From the NCBI GenBank assembly GCA_965249205.1, contig CBDFLL010000004.1:248001-312000 (forward strand): a stretch of DNA of 64,000 nucleotides, given 5' to 3'. Within the stretch, counting starts at the first letter, position 1. Each line of letters begins with the position of its first letter. Source of the stretch: JAQBVV01 sp965249205 (GTDB taxonomy: Bacteria; Acidobacteriota; Vicinamibacteria; Vicinamibacterales; UBA2999). The translations under genes and the position numbers were made by a program. Of this stretch, positions 1 through 8,132 are shown piece by piece. The notes beneath the pieces are model-generated. The model saw only the letters and a program-made list of their open reading frames with translations, was not told the DNA's origin and ran no database searches.

Positions 1-353
1 AGTACGGCTTGGCCGAGAGCGGGGGCCACGATCGGGACCAACACGAAGATGGCCATGATGATGGACGTGACCCGAGCCATCGCTCTGCCCTCGAACTTGT
101 CCCGCACGAGGGCGATCGTGATGGTGCGTGGCCCGGCGACACCGAGCCCCTGGAGCAGGCGCCCAGCCAGCATCGTGGACAGGTTCTGTGAGAGAAGCGC
201 CAGCACACATCCGGCGAGATAGAGACCCAGCCCCAGAAACACCGCGGGCTTCCGTCCGGTGCTGTCTGACAGCGGACCGTAGAAGAGCTGTCCGACGCCG
301 AAGCCCAGGAATAGAACGCCGACCACGAGCTGGTTGTCATTGGCGCGCTCCAC
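1..353 (-). CDS. MFS drug-efflux transporter (Bcr/CflA type), N-terminally shortened, runs off left edge
   Basis: The minus strand reads as transmembrane helices of a major facilitator transporter. It contains GQLFYGPLSDSTGRKP, the loop 2-3 signature of the family, then AGRLLQGLGVAGPRT and a helix with VPIVAPALGQ, typical of Bcr/CflA multidrug exporters in the inner membrane. The frame stays open back to the stop codon of the upstream gene at 396-398 with no ATG. Only GTG at 353 is a plausible start. The residues SIGSALEVERANDNQ before it match the end of the usual first periplasmic segment, so the normal first helix seems to be missing. Either the gene is 5'-truncated and inactive or it uses an odd start. 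The 3' end lies outside the window. Confidence 0.75.
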   Translation of the reverse strand, partial: MERANDNQLVVGVLFLGFGVGQLFYGPLSDSTGRKPAVFLGLGLYLAGCVLALLSQNLSTMLAGRLLQGLGVAGPRTITIALVRDKFEGRAMARVTSIIMAIFVLVPIVAPALGQAV

Positions 354-395
354 CTCGAGGGCCGATCCGATGGAACAGCAGAGGAGGCCCCTCCC

Positions 396-1097
396 TCAGT
401 TGGTTCCCGTGCCTACGATCTTCACGAATTTTTCCATCGTCCCGACCCGCCCGTGGATAGGCACATGCTGGGTCACGTCCAGCTTCAGCCGTTGGATATT
501 CTGCTGAAGTGTCACCGACGCGGGACTGGGACTGGCCGGCGGCTGTGCTCCCGGCGCGGGTGGAGAGTAGAGGTCCGCATTCACCAACATCCTTTCGTTC
601 GGGAGATACGCGATCAGCATCGTGTTGGCGTGCGCGAGACCATGCACAGGGTAAATATCTAGCGAGCGCACTCCGTCGCTCACTACAAACTTGTTGTAGC
701 CTGTATTTCGCATATCGCCGATATGCATCACCGTCTCGAGTCTGGGCTCTCGGTCGATGCCGAAGTATGGGTACAAGGTGGACAGCCTGTCTGGGCGCAA
801 CGTCCGTGGCCCTGGGGAGAACACCGCCTTCTCGTAGAACTCGCGATTCTCTGGATGCGTGACGATCGTCGTACCGAGGGCCACGTAGGTGCGAAGTCCG
901 CCCGCATGATCGAAATGATGGTGGGTATTCACCAGATACCGAATCGGCTTGTTCGGAATGAGCCTCTCTACTTCTCCGATCACCGCCAGGGACCGTGCCT
1001 CGTTCAGCGGGGCCTCAATCACTGCGACGAAATCGCGGAACTCGATCACGACGCTGTTGTGAGACCCGCCACCAACAAGCCACACACCATCTGCCAA
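396..1097 (-). CDS. MBL-fold metallo-hydrolase, C-terminal part of a gene split by an in-frame stop
   Basis: Metallo-beta-lactamase-fold hydrolase domain of 233 residues. The zinc-binding motif HHHFDH is at residues 59-64, with further His in HGLAHANT and VPIHGR and Asp in VNADLY. The substrate is unknown. The only start is TTG at 1097 and the first residues (ADGVWLVGGGSHNS) are already conserved core of the family, so this is not a natural N-terminus. The frame is identical to that of the upstream 294-residue ORF and is separated from it only by a TAG at 1104-1106. The two ORFs together look like one secreted protein of about 530 residues. Either this is a pseudogene, a sequencing error, or the TAG is read through. 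Confidence 0.85.
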   Translation of the reverse strand: MADGVWLVGGGSHNSVVIEFRDFVAVIEAPLNEARSLAVIGEVERLIPNKPIRYLVNTHHHFDHAGGLRTYVALGTTIVTHPENREFYEKAVFSPGPRTLRPDRLSTLYPYFGIDREPRLETVMHIGDMRNTGYNKFVVSDGVRSLDIYPVHGLAHANTMLIAYLPNERMLVNADLYSPPAPGAQPPASPSPASVTLQQNIQRLKLDVTQHVPIHGRVGTMEKFVKIVGTGTN

Positions 1098-1103
1098 CTC
1101 CTG

Positions 1104-1988
1104 CTACTCGGCGCGAACCGCTGGCGCGGCTGCCTGACGAACTGCGTCAGGCACCGTCATCGTTGGAACAGCCGGATTCACCTGCACGCCGCTGACGATG
1201 ATGTTCCACGTGTTGTGGCCCTTATTCACCCAAGGGTCACCCTCGTGTGAATGAATCACGCCAGGGAATTTCACACCAGCGTAATCCTGGTAGTTGACGT
1301 AGCGGGTCTCGTACAGCATGTCACCGAGCACGGGGTTGGCCACCCATGTCTGCACCAGTTCGACCAGATTCTGATCGTTGATGGTGACGTTGACCCGGTA
1401 CTTTCCAAGCGCGGTAAACGAAACGATGGTTCTCCTGTTTCCATCCTGCGTCAGCCCGGGGTTGGAGGGTCCGTTGACCGGAAAGACCACTGCCGTCGCG
1501 TCGGGCGCCGCCATGGCCGCTTTGAGAACGCCGTGGGGAGTGAGCCAGATGTCGAGCTGCCGCACTTCGGCGACGGCCAGCGCGGGATTCGCAGTGGTTC
1601 CCTGCATGTTCCAGGCGAAGTCGCCGTTGACGATACGTACCGACTGCCGGTCTCTCTGGAGGGGCGTGCCTCCGCCGCCGCGGGGTCCAAACCTCCCCTG
1701 CCTCTCGGTGAATTCCTCCCTCGAGGACCGGGTGTCGTAATCAATGGTCTTGGTGTAACTCGGCACCTCGAACTTCGGCCAATCCTCCGTGGCGAGGTCG
1801 CCAGACACCGGGTCGAAACTCTGACCCGTCGCCGCGTTCGTGCCCGCCCCCGAAATCTGTATGGTGTTCAGGATATCGGCGCCCATTGCTCGCGAGGCGG
1901 CCTGCAACACCACCTTGGCATCCTGCGCCGCCGCTGTCCCCGTCATCAGCGGTAGGAGTATTAGAAAAACCCACAGTCGATGCACCAT
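1104..1988 (-). CDS. Secreted N-terminal part of the split MBL-fold hydrolase
   Basis: 294-residue ORF beginning with a clear signal peptide (MVHRLWVFLILLPLMTGTAAAQ), so it is exported. The rest is a beta-rich domain of unknown function that in this family precedes the metallo-beta-lactamase domain. It ends at TAG (1104-1106). Translation of the same frame past the stop gives QELADGVWLVGGG, the start of the hydrolase domain, without any frameshift. Taken alone the ORF has no recognisable catalytic motif. I infer that it was one gene with the 396-1097 ORF. Confidence 0.75.
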   Translation of the reverse strand: MVHRLWVFLILLPLMTGTAAAQDAKVVLQAASRAMGADILNTIQISGAGTNAATGQSFDPVSGDLATEDWPKFEVPSYTKTIDYDTRSSREEFTERQGRFGPRGGGGTPLQRDRQSVRIVNGDFAWNMQGTTANPALAVAEVRQLDIWLTPHGVLKAAMAAPDATAVVFPVNGPSNPGLTQDGNRRTIVSFTALGKYRVNVTINDQNLVELVQTWVANPVLGDMLYETRYVNYQDYAGVKFPGVIHSHEGDPWVNKGHNTWNIIVSGVQVNPAVPTMTVPDAVRQAAAPAVRAE

Positions 1989-2148
1989 TGCTGCCTCCTG
2001 AAATTGCTAGAGAACCGCGGATGTTTATCCCGGAATGCTCCAGACGACCCAGATGTGAATGTCGGCTCGACGGCGAAACGAGCATCCTCCAGGTCTCGAT
2101 GGACCTCGCCGAGGGCTCAGGTTACGGCGTGAATGCGATCCGACCAAC

Positions 2149-3084
2149 TTACTGCGTCAGTGCGAACCGTCCTTCGAGGAAACGCACGATGTGTCCAGAC
2201 ACAGCGCTGATCCAACTCCGCGGATCGTCGAGCGGCTCGCGGATCCAAAAGTGCGGCGCGCCCTGAATGATCGCGGTCCGCGCTTGGATGCCCGCTTGCT
2301 TCAGCGCGATGAGGAACGGCTCGGACTGCGTCACGGGATCCACGACATCGTCGGTCGTTCCCCATGTGAGCAGAAACGCCGGCTGGTTCGGGGCGCGGAC
2401 CGCATAACTGATGGGAGACGCGTCGAAATAGACTTTGCGATCATCCATCGGCGGCTTGCCGAGGAACTTCTCCGTAATCTGATCGCGTGGACGATGGATT
2501 TGATCGTGGCTCCACTGCTGCAGCAGGTCGTACACGCCGTAGACACCGACCACTGCCGTCACTCGCGGGCTGACTGCCGCGTAAGGGTCATTGGGATACG
2601 CCCTCGAGAAAAGGGGTGAGTCGCCGGCAAGGCCGACCAACGCGACGAGATGGCCGCCGGCCGAATCGCCCATCACCGCGACGCGGTCGGGATCGACATT
2701 CAAGTCAGCGGCGTTATGTTTCACGAATCGAATCGCAGCGACCACATCGTGAACGGCCTGCGGATAGCTCGGCTGCCCAGGTCTTGAGAGCCGATAGTCG
2801 ATGCTGTAGACTGCGATGCCTCGCTCGCTGAGATACGGCCCCCAGTTCTGGTACGTATTGCGGCTGCCGCCTTGCCATGCACCTCCGTGGACGGCCACGA
2901 CCACTGGATGCTCGCCGGGCCCCGTCGGGCCATAGAAATCGCCGCTCAACGTGACGCCGTCGTGTGTTGCGTACGGCAGATCGCGGCGCACGGTCTCGGG
3001 CGCAGGAGCTTGGCCCCGCGTGACGGTGGCTCCCGCGAGCATGGCGACGGCTACTGCCGGCAGCACGCCTTGCATTCCCCGCAT
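2149..3084 (-). CDS. Secreted alpha/beta-hydrolase (acetyl-esterase/lipase-like)
   Basis: 311 residues with an N-terminal signal peptide ending near TVTRGQA. The oxyanion-hole motif HGGAW is at 66-70 and the nucleophile elbow GDSAGG at 139-144 (Ser141). A later Asp (TTDDVVDP) and a His in APHFW near the C-terminus complete the likely catalytic triad. This is the hormone-sensitive-lipase/BD-FAE-like esterase group, which hydrolyses small acyl esters; the natural substrate cannot be told from sequence. It acts outside the cytoplasm. It is on the same strand as the flanking genes, with about 130 bp on either side, so co-transcription is possible but not shown. Confidence 0.85.
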   Translation of the reverse strand: MRGMQGVLPAVAVAMLAGATVTRGQAPAPETVRRDLPYATHDGVTLSGDFYGPTGPGEHPVVVAVHGGAWQGGSRNTYQNWGPYLSERGIAVYSIDYRLSRPGQPSYPQAVHDVVAAIRFVKHNAADLNVDPDRVAVMGDSAGGHLVALVGLAGDSPLFSRAYPNDPYAAVSPRVTAVVGVYGVYDLLQQWSHDQIHRPRDQITEKFLGKPPMDDRKVYFDASPISYAVRAPNQPAFLLTWGTTDDVVDPVTQSEPFLIALKQAGIQARTAIIQGAPHFWIREPLDDPRSWISAVSGHIVRFLEGRFALTQ

Positions 3085-3212
3085 CTCCTCCTCCAGCTAC
3101 GATGGTCGGTTCTTCAAACGGGACGTGAGTCTATGGCCATGATTCCGACGCTCGCATCGTGAAGTCTTCGAAGGAGGCGACCTTCATCACCGGCGCGATC
3201 GTGAAAAACACG

Positions 3213-4439
3213 TCACGGCCCGAAGATTGTTCCATGTGGCAATGCCGCTCCAGTGCTCCCGTGTGGCCAGACTTCCTGACCAAAACTGAATCCCGGGCGA
3301 TCCGAGCCCTTGTTGCGAAACGCTTCGTCGATCGTGAGCTGGCCGGTCTCGTGATCAATGTCCATCATCCAGATCCGGTTCTCGCCCCCGATTGAGCTGA
3401 CGACAACAACCCGCTGCCCGTCGGACGCCAGCCAATGGGGGCTCTGGCGATCATCGAATTGCACCGACGAGACTTCGCGAACGCGCGTCGGATCACTGAC
3501 GTCCAGAGCAGACACGACTCTGGTCGTGGCATTGGGTTGGACCCAGTAGTTCCCCGCCACTACAGGGAAACCGCACCCACCGGACACTGGGGGGTCGTAC
3601 GCCAGGTCGAGCGACGGCTCGACGCTGTCAAGCCCGGCAACGCGATAGACTCGGCACGACATCGTGAGGACCATGACGGTCCTGCCATCGCTCAACACCC
3701 TCGGTTCAGATGGCCGGTCGGCGTCCGGGAGCTTGATGGTCTTGACGAGCGTGAGATCGGAAAGTCGCCGGACCTGAACCTGGCTGCCGTCATGGTCGTT
3801 CCAGACAGCCCTGGTGTTGCCACGCCAGGAGGGGAAATCCATGTACGTCAGGCCGATCACCACTCGATCGAGTTCGGGCACTACGGCAAGGCCGTATGGC
3901 CGCAGGGTGTCCTGTTCCGCGGTGGGATCGGCTGCTGTCACCGCCCGCACCGGCTGGCCACGCTCGTCCAGCACGGCCAGTCCTCCCGGCATCCGATTGT
4001 CGTCGCCGTGGCCCTGAAACGTCGTGACGACGTGCCCGTTCGGGAGGCGAAAGAAACCATGAAGAAAGCTGAGGTCGAGATCGCCCACGTTGCCAAACCG
4101 CGTGGCCACCCTAGGATTCAGCGGATCGCGTAAGTCGAACAAGAACGTTCGGTTTCCGGCGAACCCGTTGGCAAAGAGCATGCCCGAGGGCCCGAGCTCT
4201 TCCTCGGTGTGGTGGGGATACAGGGCCCTCTCCCCGACCGGCGCTGAAGCGACGACGCTACCGTATTGCTCCGGCCCGGGCCGGACGTCGAGCACCGCAA
4301 GGAAATCGCTATCCTCGCGATCTTCGTCTCCAGCCCACACGTACAGGAAGGGCCCGGTAGGTTGCACCTGCCCAACCGAGACACTCACGAGCGCCACAAC
4401 AAAGAACGCGACCGCGGCGAGGCTTCTGCTACCAATCAT
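3213..4439 (-). CDS. Secreted beta-propeller protein related to selenium-binding protein SBP56 (copy 1)
   Basis: 408 residues with a signal peptide ending near VSVSVGQ. Repeating blade-like segments (FLFDLRDPLNPRV, HGFFRLPNGHVVTTFQG, SALDVSDPTRVREV, RIWMMDIDHETG) and the C-terminal PHGTIFGP resemble the SBP56/methanethiol-oxidase and YncE-type seven-bladed propellers. Catalysis is unproven. It is a tandem paralogue of the gene at 4740-5966: same length, very similar throughout, and about 50 bp of similar upstream sequence in both. Differences are scattered substitutions, so the duplication is not very recent. Confidence 0.75.
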   Translation of the reverse strand: MIGSRSLAAVAFFVVALVSVSVGQVQPTGPFLYVWAGDEDREDSDFLAVLDVRPGPEQYGSVVASAPVGERALYPHHTEEELGPSGMLFANGFAGNRTFLFDLRDPLNPRVATRFGNVGDLDLSFLHGFFRLPNGHVVTTFQGHGDDNRMPGGLAVLDERGQPVRAVTAADPTAEQDTLRPYGLAVVPELDRVVIGLTYMDFPSWRGNTRAVWNDHDGSQVQVRRLSDLTLVKTIKLPDADRPSEPRVLSDGRTVMVLTMSCRVYRVAGLDSVEPSLDLAYDPPVSGGCGFPVVAGNYWVQPNATTRVVSALDVSDPTRVREVSSVQFDDRQSPHWLASDGQRVVVVSSIGGENRIWMMDIDHETGQLTIDEAFRNKGSDRPGFSFGQEVWPHGSTGAALPHGTIFGP

Positions 4440-4739
4440 CTCGGAATCTCCCGAAGTTCCAACGGCGCCTTCGCGACTGCCTGACTATCTGGTCGATTGC
4501 AAGCACTTCGCCACGCGAGCTGCCGGCTTGCCAGCAATCGCGCGGTGCAGAGCGCTCCGTCGTATGGGTATCCGGCGTGGCGATGCGACTCTAGCACAGA
4601 CAGAGTCGCCGTGGTGGACTCCGCGTCGCGTCTCCTGACCGCACGCGCGGCCATCCGATGAATAGGAGATCTGATGAGGGAAATTGGCGAAAGAGACTGC
4701 CAACGGGTAGCAGTCACCGCCGCGATCACTGAGGACAAA

Positions 4740-5966
4740 TCACGGCCCGAAGACTGTTCCGTGTGGCAAGGCCCCTCCAGTACGCCCGTGTGGCCAAACG
4801 TCCTGAGCAAAACTGAATCCCGGGCGATCCGAGCCCTCGTTGCGAAACGCCTCGTCGATCGTGAGCCGGCCCGTATCGGCGTCAATATCCATCATCCAGA
4901 TCCGGCCCTCGCCCCCGATCTGGCTGACGACGACAATCCGCTGTCCGTCGGATGCCAGCCAATGGGGGCTCTGGAGGCTATCGAACTGCACCGATGAGAC
5001 TTCGCGAACGTCCGTCGGATCACTGACGTCCAGAGCAGACACGACCCTGGTAGCGGCATTGGGCTGGATCCAGTAGTTCCCCACGACCACAGGGAACCCG
5101 CACCCGCCGGACGCTGGAGGGTCGTATGCCAGGTCGAGCGAGGGCTCGACGCTGTCAAGCCCGGCAACACGATAGACTCGGCACGACATCGTGAGGACCA
5201 TCACGGTCTCGCCATCGCTCAACACTCTCGGTTCGGCCGGTGCCTCGGCGTCCGGGAGTTTGATGGTCTTGACGAGCGTGAGATCGGAGAGTCGCCGGAC
5301 CTGAACCTGGCTGCCGCGACGGTCCTTCCAGACATCAGCTGTGTTGCCACGCCAGGAGGGAAAACCCATGTACGTCAGGCCGATCACCACCCGATCGAGC
5401 TCGGGCACAACGGCGACGCCGTACGGCCGCAGCGTGTCCTGCTCCGCGGCCGGATCGGCTGCTGTCACCGCGCGCACGGGCTGGCCGAGCTCGTCCAGCA
5501 CCGCCACTCCTCCCGGCCTCCGATTGTCGTCGCCGAGGCCCTGAAACGTCGTGACGACGTGCCCGTTCGGGAGGCGAAAGAAACCATGAGGAAAACTGAG
5601 GTCGAGATCGCCCACGTTGCCGAACCGCGTGGTCACCCTGGGATTCAGCGGATCGCGCAGGTCGAACAAGAACGTTCGGTTTCCGGCGAACCCGTTGGCG
5701 AAGAGCATTCCCGAGGGCCCGACCTGTTCCTCAGTGTGATGGGGATACAGGACCTTCTCCCCAACCGGCACGGTGGCGACGACCCTGCCGTATTGCCCGG
5801 GCCGGGGCTGGACGTCGAGCACTGCAAGGAAATCGCTATCTTGGCGGTCTTCGTCTCCAGCCCACACAAACAGGAAGGGCCCCGTGGGTCGCACCTGCCC
5901 CCCCGAGACACCCACGAGCACCACAACAAAGAACGCGACCGCGGTGAGGCTTCTGCTACCAATCAT
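4740..5966 (-). CDS. Secreted beta-propeller protein related to SBP56 (copy 2)
   Basis: 408 residues, equal in length to its downstream neighbour and nearly identical along most of it. The start is placed at ATG 5966 (MIGSRSLTAVAFF) because it aligns with the paralogue's start and gives a clean signal peptide; an in-frame ATG at 6032 would add 22 residues absent from copy 1. It has the same blade motifs and ends PHGTVFGP. The 300 bp between the two copies (4440-4739) contain no convincing gene; their first 50 bp resemble the region upstream of copy 2, as expected for a tandem duplication that carried its promoter region. Confidence 0.75.
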   Translation of the reverse strand: MIGSRSLTAVAFFVVVLVGVSGGQVRPTGPFLFVWAGDEDRQDSDFLAVLDVQPRPGQYGRVVATVPVGEKVLYPHHTEEQVGPSGMLFANGFAGNRTFLFDLRDPLNPRVTTRFGNVGDLDLSFPHGFFRLPNGHVVTTFQGLGDDNRRPGGVAVLDELGQPVRAVTAADPAAEQDTLRPYGVAVVPELDRVVIGLTYMGFPSWRGNTADVWKDRRGSQVQVRRLSDLTLVKTIKLPDAEAPAEPRVLSDGETVMVLTMSCRVYRVAGLDSVEPSLDLAYDPPASGGCGFPVVVGNYWIQPNAATRVVSALDVSDPTDVREVSSVQFDSLQSPHWLASDGQRIVVVSQIGGEGRIWMMDIDADTGRLTIDEAFRNEGSDRPGFSFAQDVWPHGRTGGALPHGTVFGP

Positions 5967-6200
5967 CCCGGAATCTCCCGAAGTTCCAACGGTGCCGCTA
6001 CGACTGCCTAACTGCTCGTCGACTGCAGACACCTCGTCACGCGAAGTGCAGGTCGTGCCCAGTCATCACGGTGCGTCCTGCGTCGGGCCGGGGATTCGTT
6101 CCCCCCAGCCCGCCAAGTCTTCTACGTCACCAAATCTTCTACGACGAACTCGGTCGCCGCTGCCCGCGTGATCATGGGAGCAGCCACGGCGGTTCGATAT

Positions 6201-6737
6201 CTAGAACCCCAGCGCGTCAACAGCGATCTGCGCGACCTTCTCATCATCGAGGGAGGGAATGCCGCCCACGCCGATCGCCCCGATGGTCACGCCGTCCCTC
6301 ACTATCGGAATGCCGCCGGGCTCGATCGTGATTTCCCAATTGCCCATCGGGAGCTTCTGGGGGAACGCGGTAATCGACTCGCCGGCGTTCATGGCGTCAT
6401 AAAGGTCTATGGCCGAGACGCCAAACAACAGCGCGGCGCGCGCATGTCCCATGGCACTGGTCACCGCTCGTGGAATTGCGGTGTCCATGCGCCGGACGAC
6501 GACGACGTCGCCATTGGCGTCCAGCACGGCGATCGCCACACGACCGTTTGGATCTCCGGTTATCTCGATGGCGGCGGCGGCCGCCGCATCGACGGCTTTC
6601 TGCGCCGTCGCCAGATCGATCATCTGCGGCGGAGGTGTCGCGTTTCGGTCAAACACAAACGCCTGCGCCGATAACGCTGGCGATATGAGCCCTGCACTCA
6701 GCACGAGTATCGCCGTTGCCAGAATTGTTCTAGTCAT
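6201..6737 (-). CDS. Exported HbpS/GlcG-like (DUF336) protein
   Basis: 178 residues. The start at ATG 6737 is preceded by AAAGGGG and gives a signal peptide (MTRTILATAILVLSAG), whereas the longer ORF to 6875 has a non-secretory, Arg-rich extension. The rest is the heme-binding-protein HbpS/GlcG fold: AAAAAAIEITGDPNG, AIAVLDANGDVVVVRRMD, GESITAFPQKLPM, GGIPIVRDGVTIGAIGVGG. Family members bind heme or cobalamin-related ligands or are accessory to glycolate metabolism; which applies here is unknown. It is transcribed away from the 7059 gene across a gene-free region. Confidence 0.85.
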   Translation of the reverse strand: MTRTILATAILVLSAGLISPALSAQAFVFDRNATPPPQMIDLATAQKAVDAAAAAAIEITGDPNGRVAIAVLDANGDVVVVRRMDTAIPRAVTSAMGHARAALLFGVSAIDLYDAMNAGESITAFPQKLPMGNWEITIEPGGIPIVRDGVTIGAIGVGGIPSLDDEKVAQIAVDALGF

Positions 6738-7058
6738 AATCCCCTTTCCGCTCCACGTGTGAAGCTGCCGCGCGAACCCCGCGAGACGCGCGCGGCACTC
6801 TGTCACCAAGCCGCTCGCTTTCATGACGATCCTGCTCCAAACGAGACTGATCGCATACTTGCTCCTTGTCGACAATCGATCGCGCGGACGCGCGACGTGG
6901 GCACTTTACACCAATTCGCTGTTCAGTAATCTTGTCGCCAGACCTGCCGGCCATGAACGCGCCAGTACGACCCGGAGCAGGTCGCAAAGCTCTCGCCGAC
7001 GCCCGGTGGATAGTCTCGCTTCTGACTTGGCGGATCGGCTAGTATCCACGTGGGGCAT
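6738..7058. other. Intergenic region between divergent genes
   Basis: About 320 bp without a supportable gene. It must hold the promoters of both the HbpS-like gene (leftward) and the 7059 operon (rightward). I see no clear -35/-10 pair, operator or riboswitch that I would name. Confidence 0.5.
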
Positions 7059-8132
7059 ATGGTTCTGCGAACTCAGCATGCCAACGTGACGGTAACGGTT
7101 GCGCTGGGCGCCCTGCTCGGTGCATCGTCCTGGGCACCGGCTGTGGCGCAGCAGCAGCCTGATGACACCCTGATTGGCGAGGTGCGCGCTCTGGCACGGG
7201 TGGTCTTCGAAGCCCTTCACAACGAATCCGCCGACGGTGATTCGCGGCTGGGCTGGTCCAACGATTTTTTCAAGGGAGTGGATGGAACGATCTACGTGCC
7301 GTTCACGTTGAGCGTCGACCCGGCCAAGCTCCGAACGACCGCGGCCACCTTTTACGTCCTGGTCGTCGAGACGCAACCAGCGCCAGACCCGGCCGGGCAG
7401 CTCCCAGGCGCGCCCAGTAGTTCGGTGCTGGATGAGCTTCAGGGACCCCCACCGCCCGCAATTGCGTTTGAGGCGGCCTTCTTCGTCGACCTGAACACGT
7501 TGCCGCCTGATACGACAGCCGCAGGCCATCGGATCACCAGGGCCTTCTCGGTGGGCCCAGGCGAGCACGAGGTCTACGTGGCACTGGCTGACAGCACCGA
7601 GGCTTCGGGCGGGGCGGCTCCAGACGTGATGCTGACCAAGCAACGTCTCCTGGTTCCCGATCTATGGAATCGCACGCTGACGACCAGCAGCATCGTGCTG
7701 GTGGACCGAGTGGATCAGCCGGACCTCCCGCTGGTGCCCGAGCAACAGGTTTACCGGAATGCCCTGGGGACCGAGCGCTTCCTCAAGACGGCAGACGCTG
7801 ATTTCAGACCCAGCGACCACCTCAATGTGCTGTTCTTCGTCTACAACCCAGGACTCACCGCGGAGGGGTTCCCGAATATCTTGGTCGACTACGTGTTTTA
7901 TCGACGCGAGGAGACCGGCGACGCGTTCGTCGGCCGGACGACGCCGCGACGGTTCAACGCCCAAACAATGGTGGAGTTCGAGGCGGCTACCGGCCAGGAG
8001 ATCGTGGCAGGTCACGAGGTTCCACTTCGAAACTTCTCGGAAGGGTCGTATCGTCTCAACATCCGCGTCATCGACAGCACGAACGGTTCGACCGTGGTCC
8101 GCAGCGTCAACTTCAACGTGAGCGGCGCATGA
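7059..8132 (+). CDS. Secreted protein of unknown function
   Basis: 357 residues starting at ATG 7059 (an in-frame GTG lies 9 bp upstream). The N-terminus is a signal peptide ending at PAVAQ. The body is predicted beta-rich (FFVDLNTLPPDTTAAG, HEVYVALADST, YRLNIRVIDSTNGSTV), with two Ig-like stretches suggested by the alternating hydrophobic pattern. No catalytic motif is recognised. The stop overlaps the start of the next gene (ATGA at 8129-8132), so it is translationally coupled to the CRTAC1-like gene. An accessory role for that exported protein is inference only. Confidence 0.7.
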   Translation: MVLRTQHANVTVTVALGALLGASSWAPAVAQQQPDDTLIGEVRALARVVFEALHNESADGDSRLGWSNDFFKGVDGTIYVPFTLSVDPAKLRTTAATFYVLVVETQPAPDPAGQLPGAPSSSVLDELQGPPPPAIAFEAAFFVDLNTLPPDTTAAGHRITRAFSVGPGEHEVYVALADSTEASGGAAPDVMLTKQRLLVPDLWNRTLTTSSIVLVDRVDQPDLPLVPEQQVYRNALGTERFLKTADADFRPSDHLNVLFFVYNPGLTAEGFPNILVDYVFYRREETGDAFVGRTTPRRFNAQTMVEFEAATGQEIVAGHEVPLRNFSEGSYRLNIRVIDSTNGSTVVRSVNFNVSGA

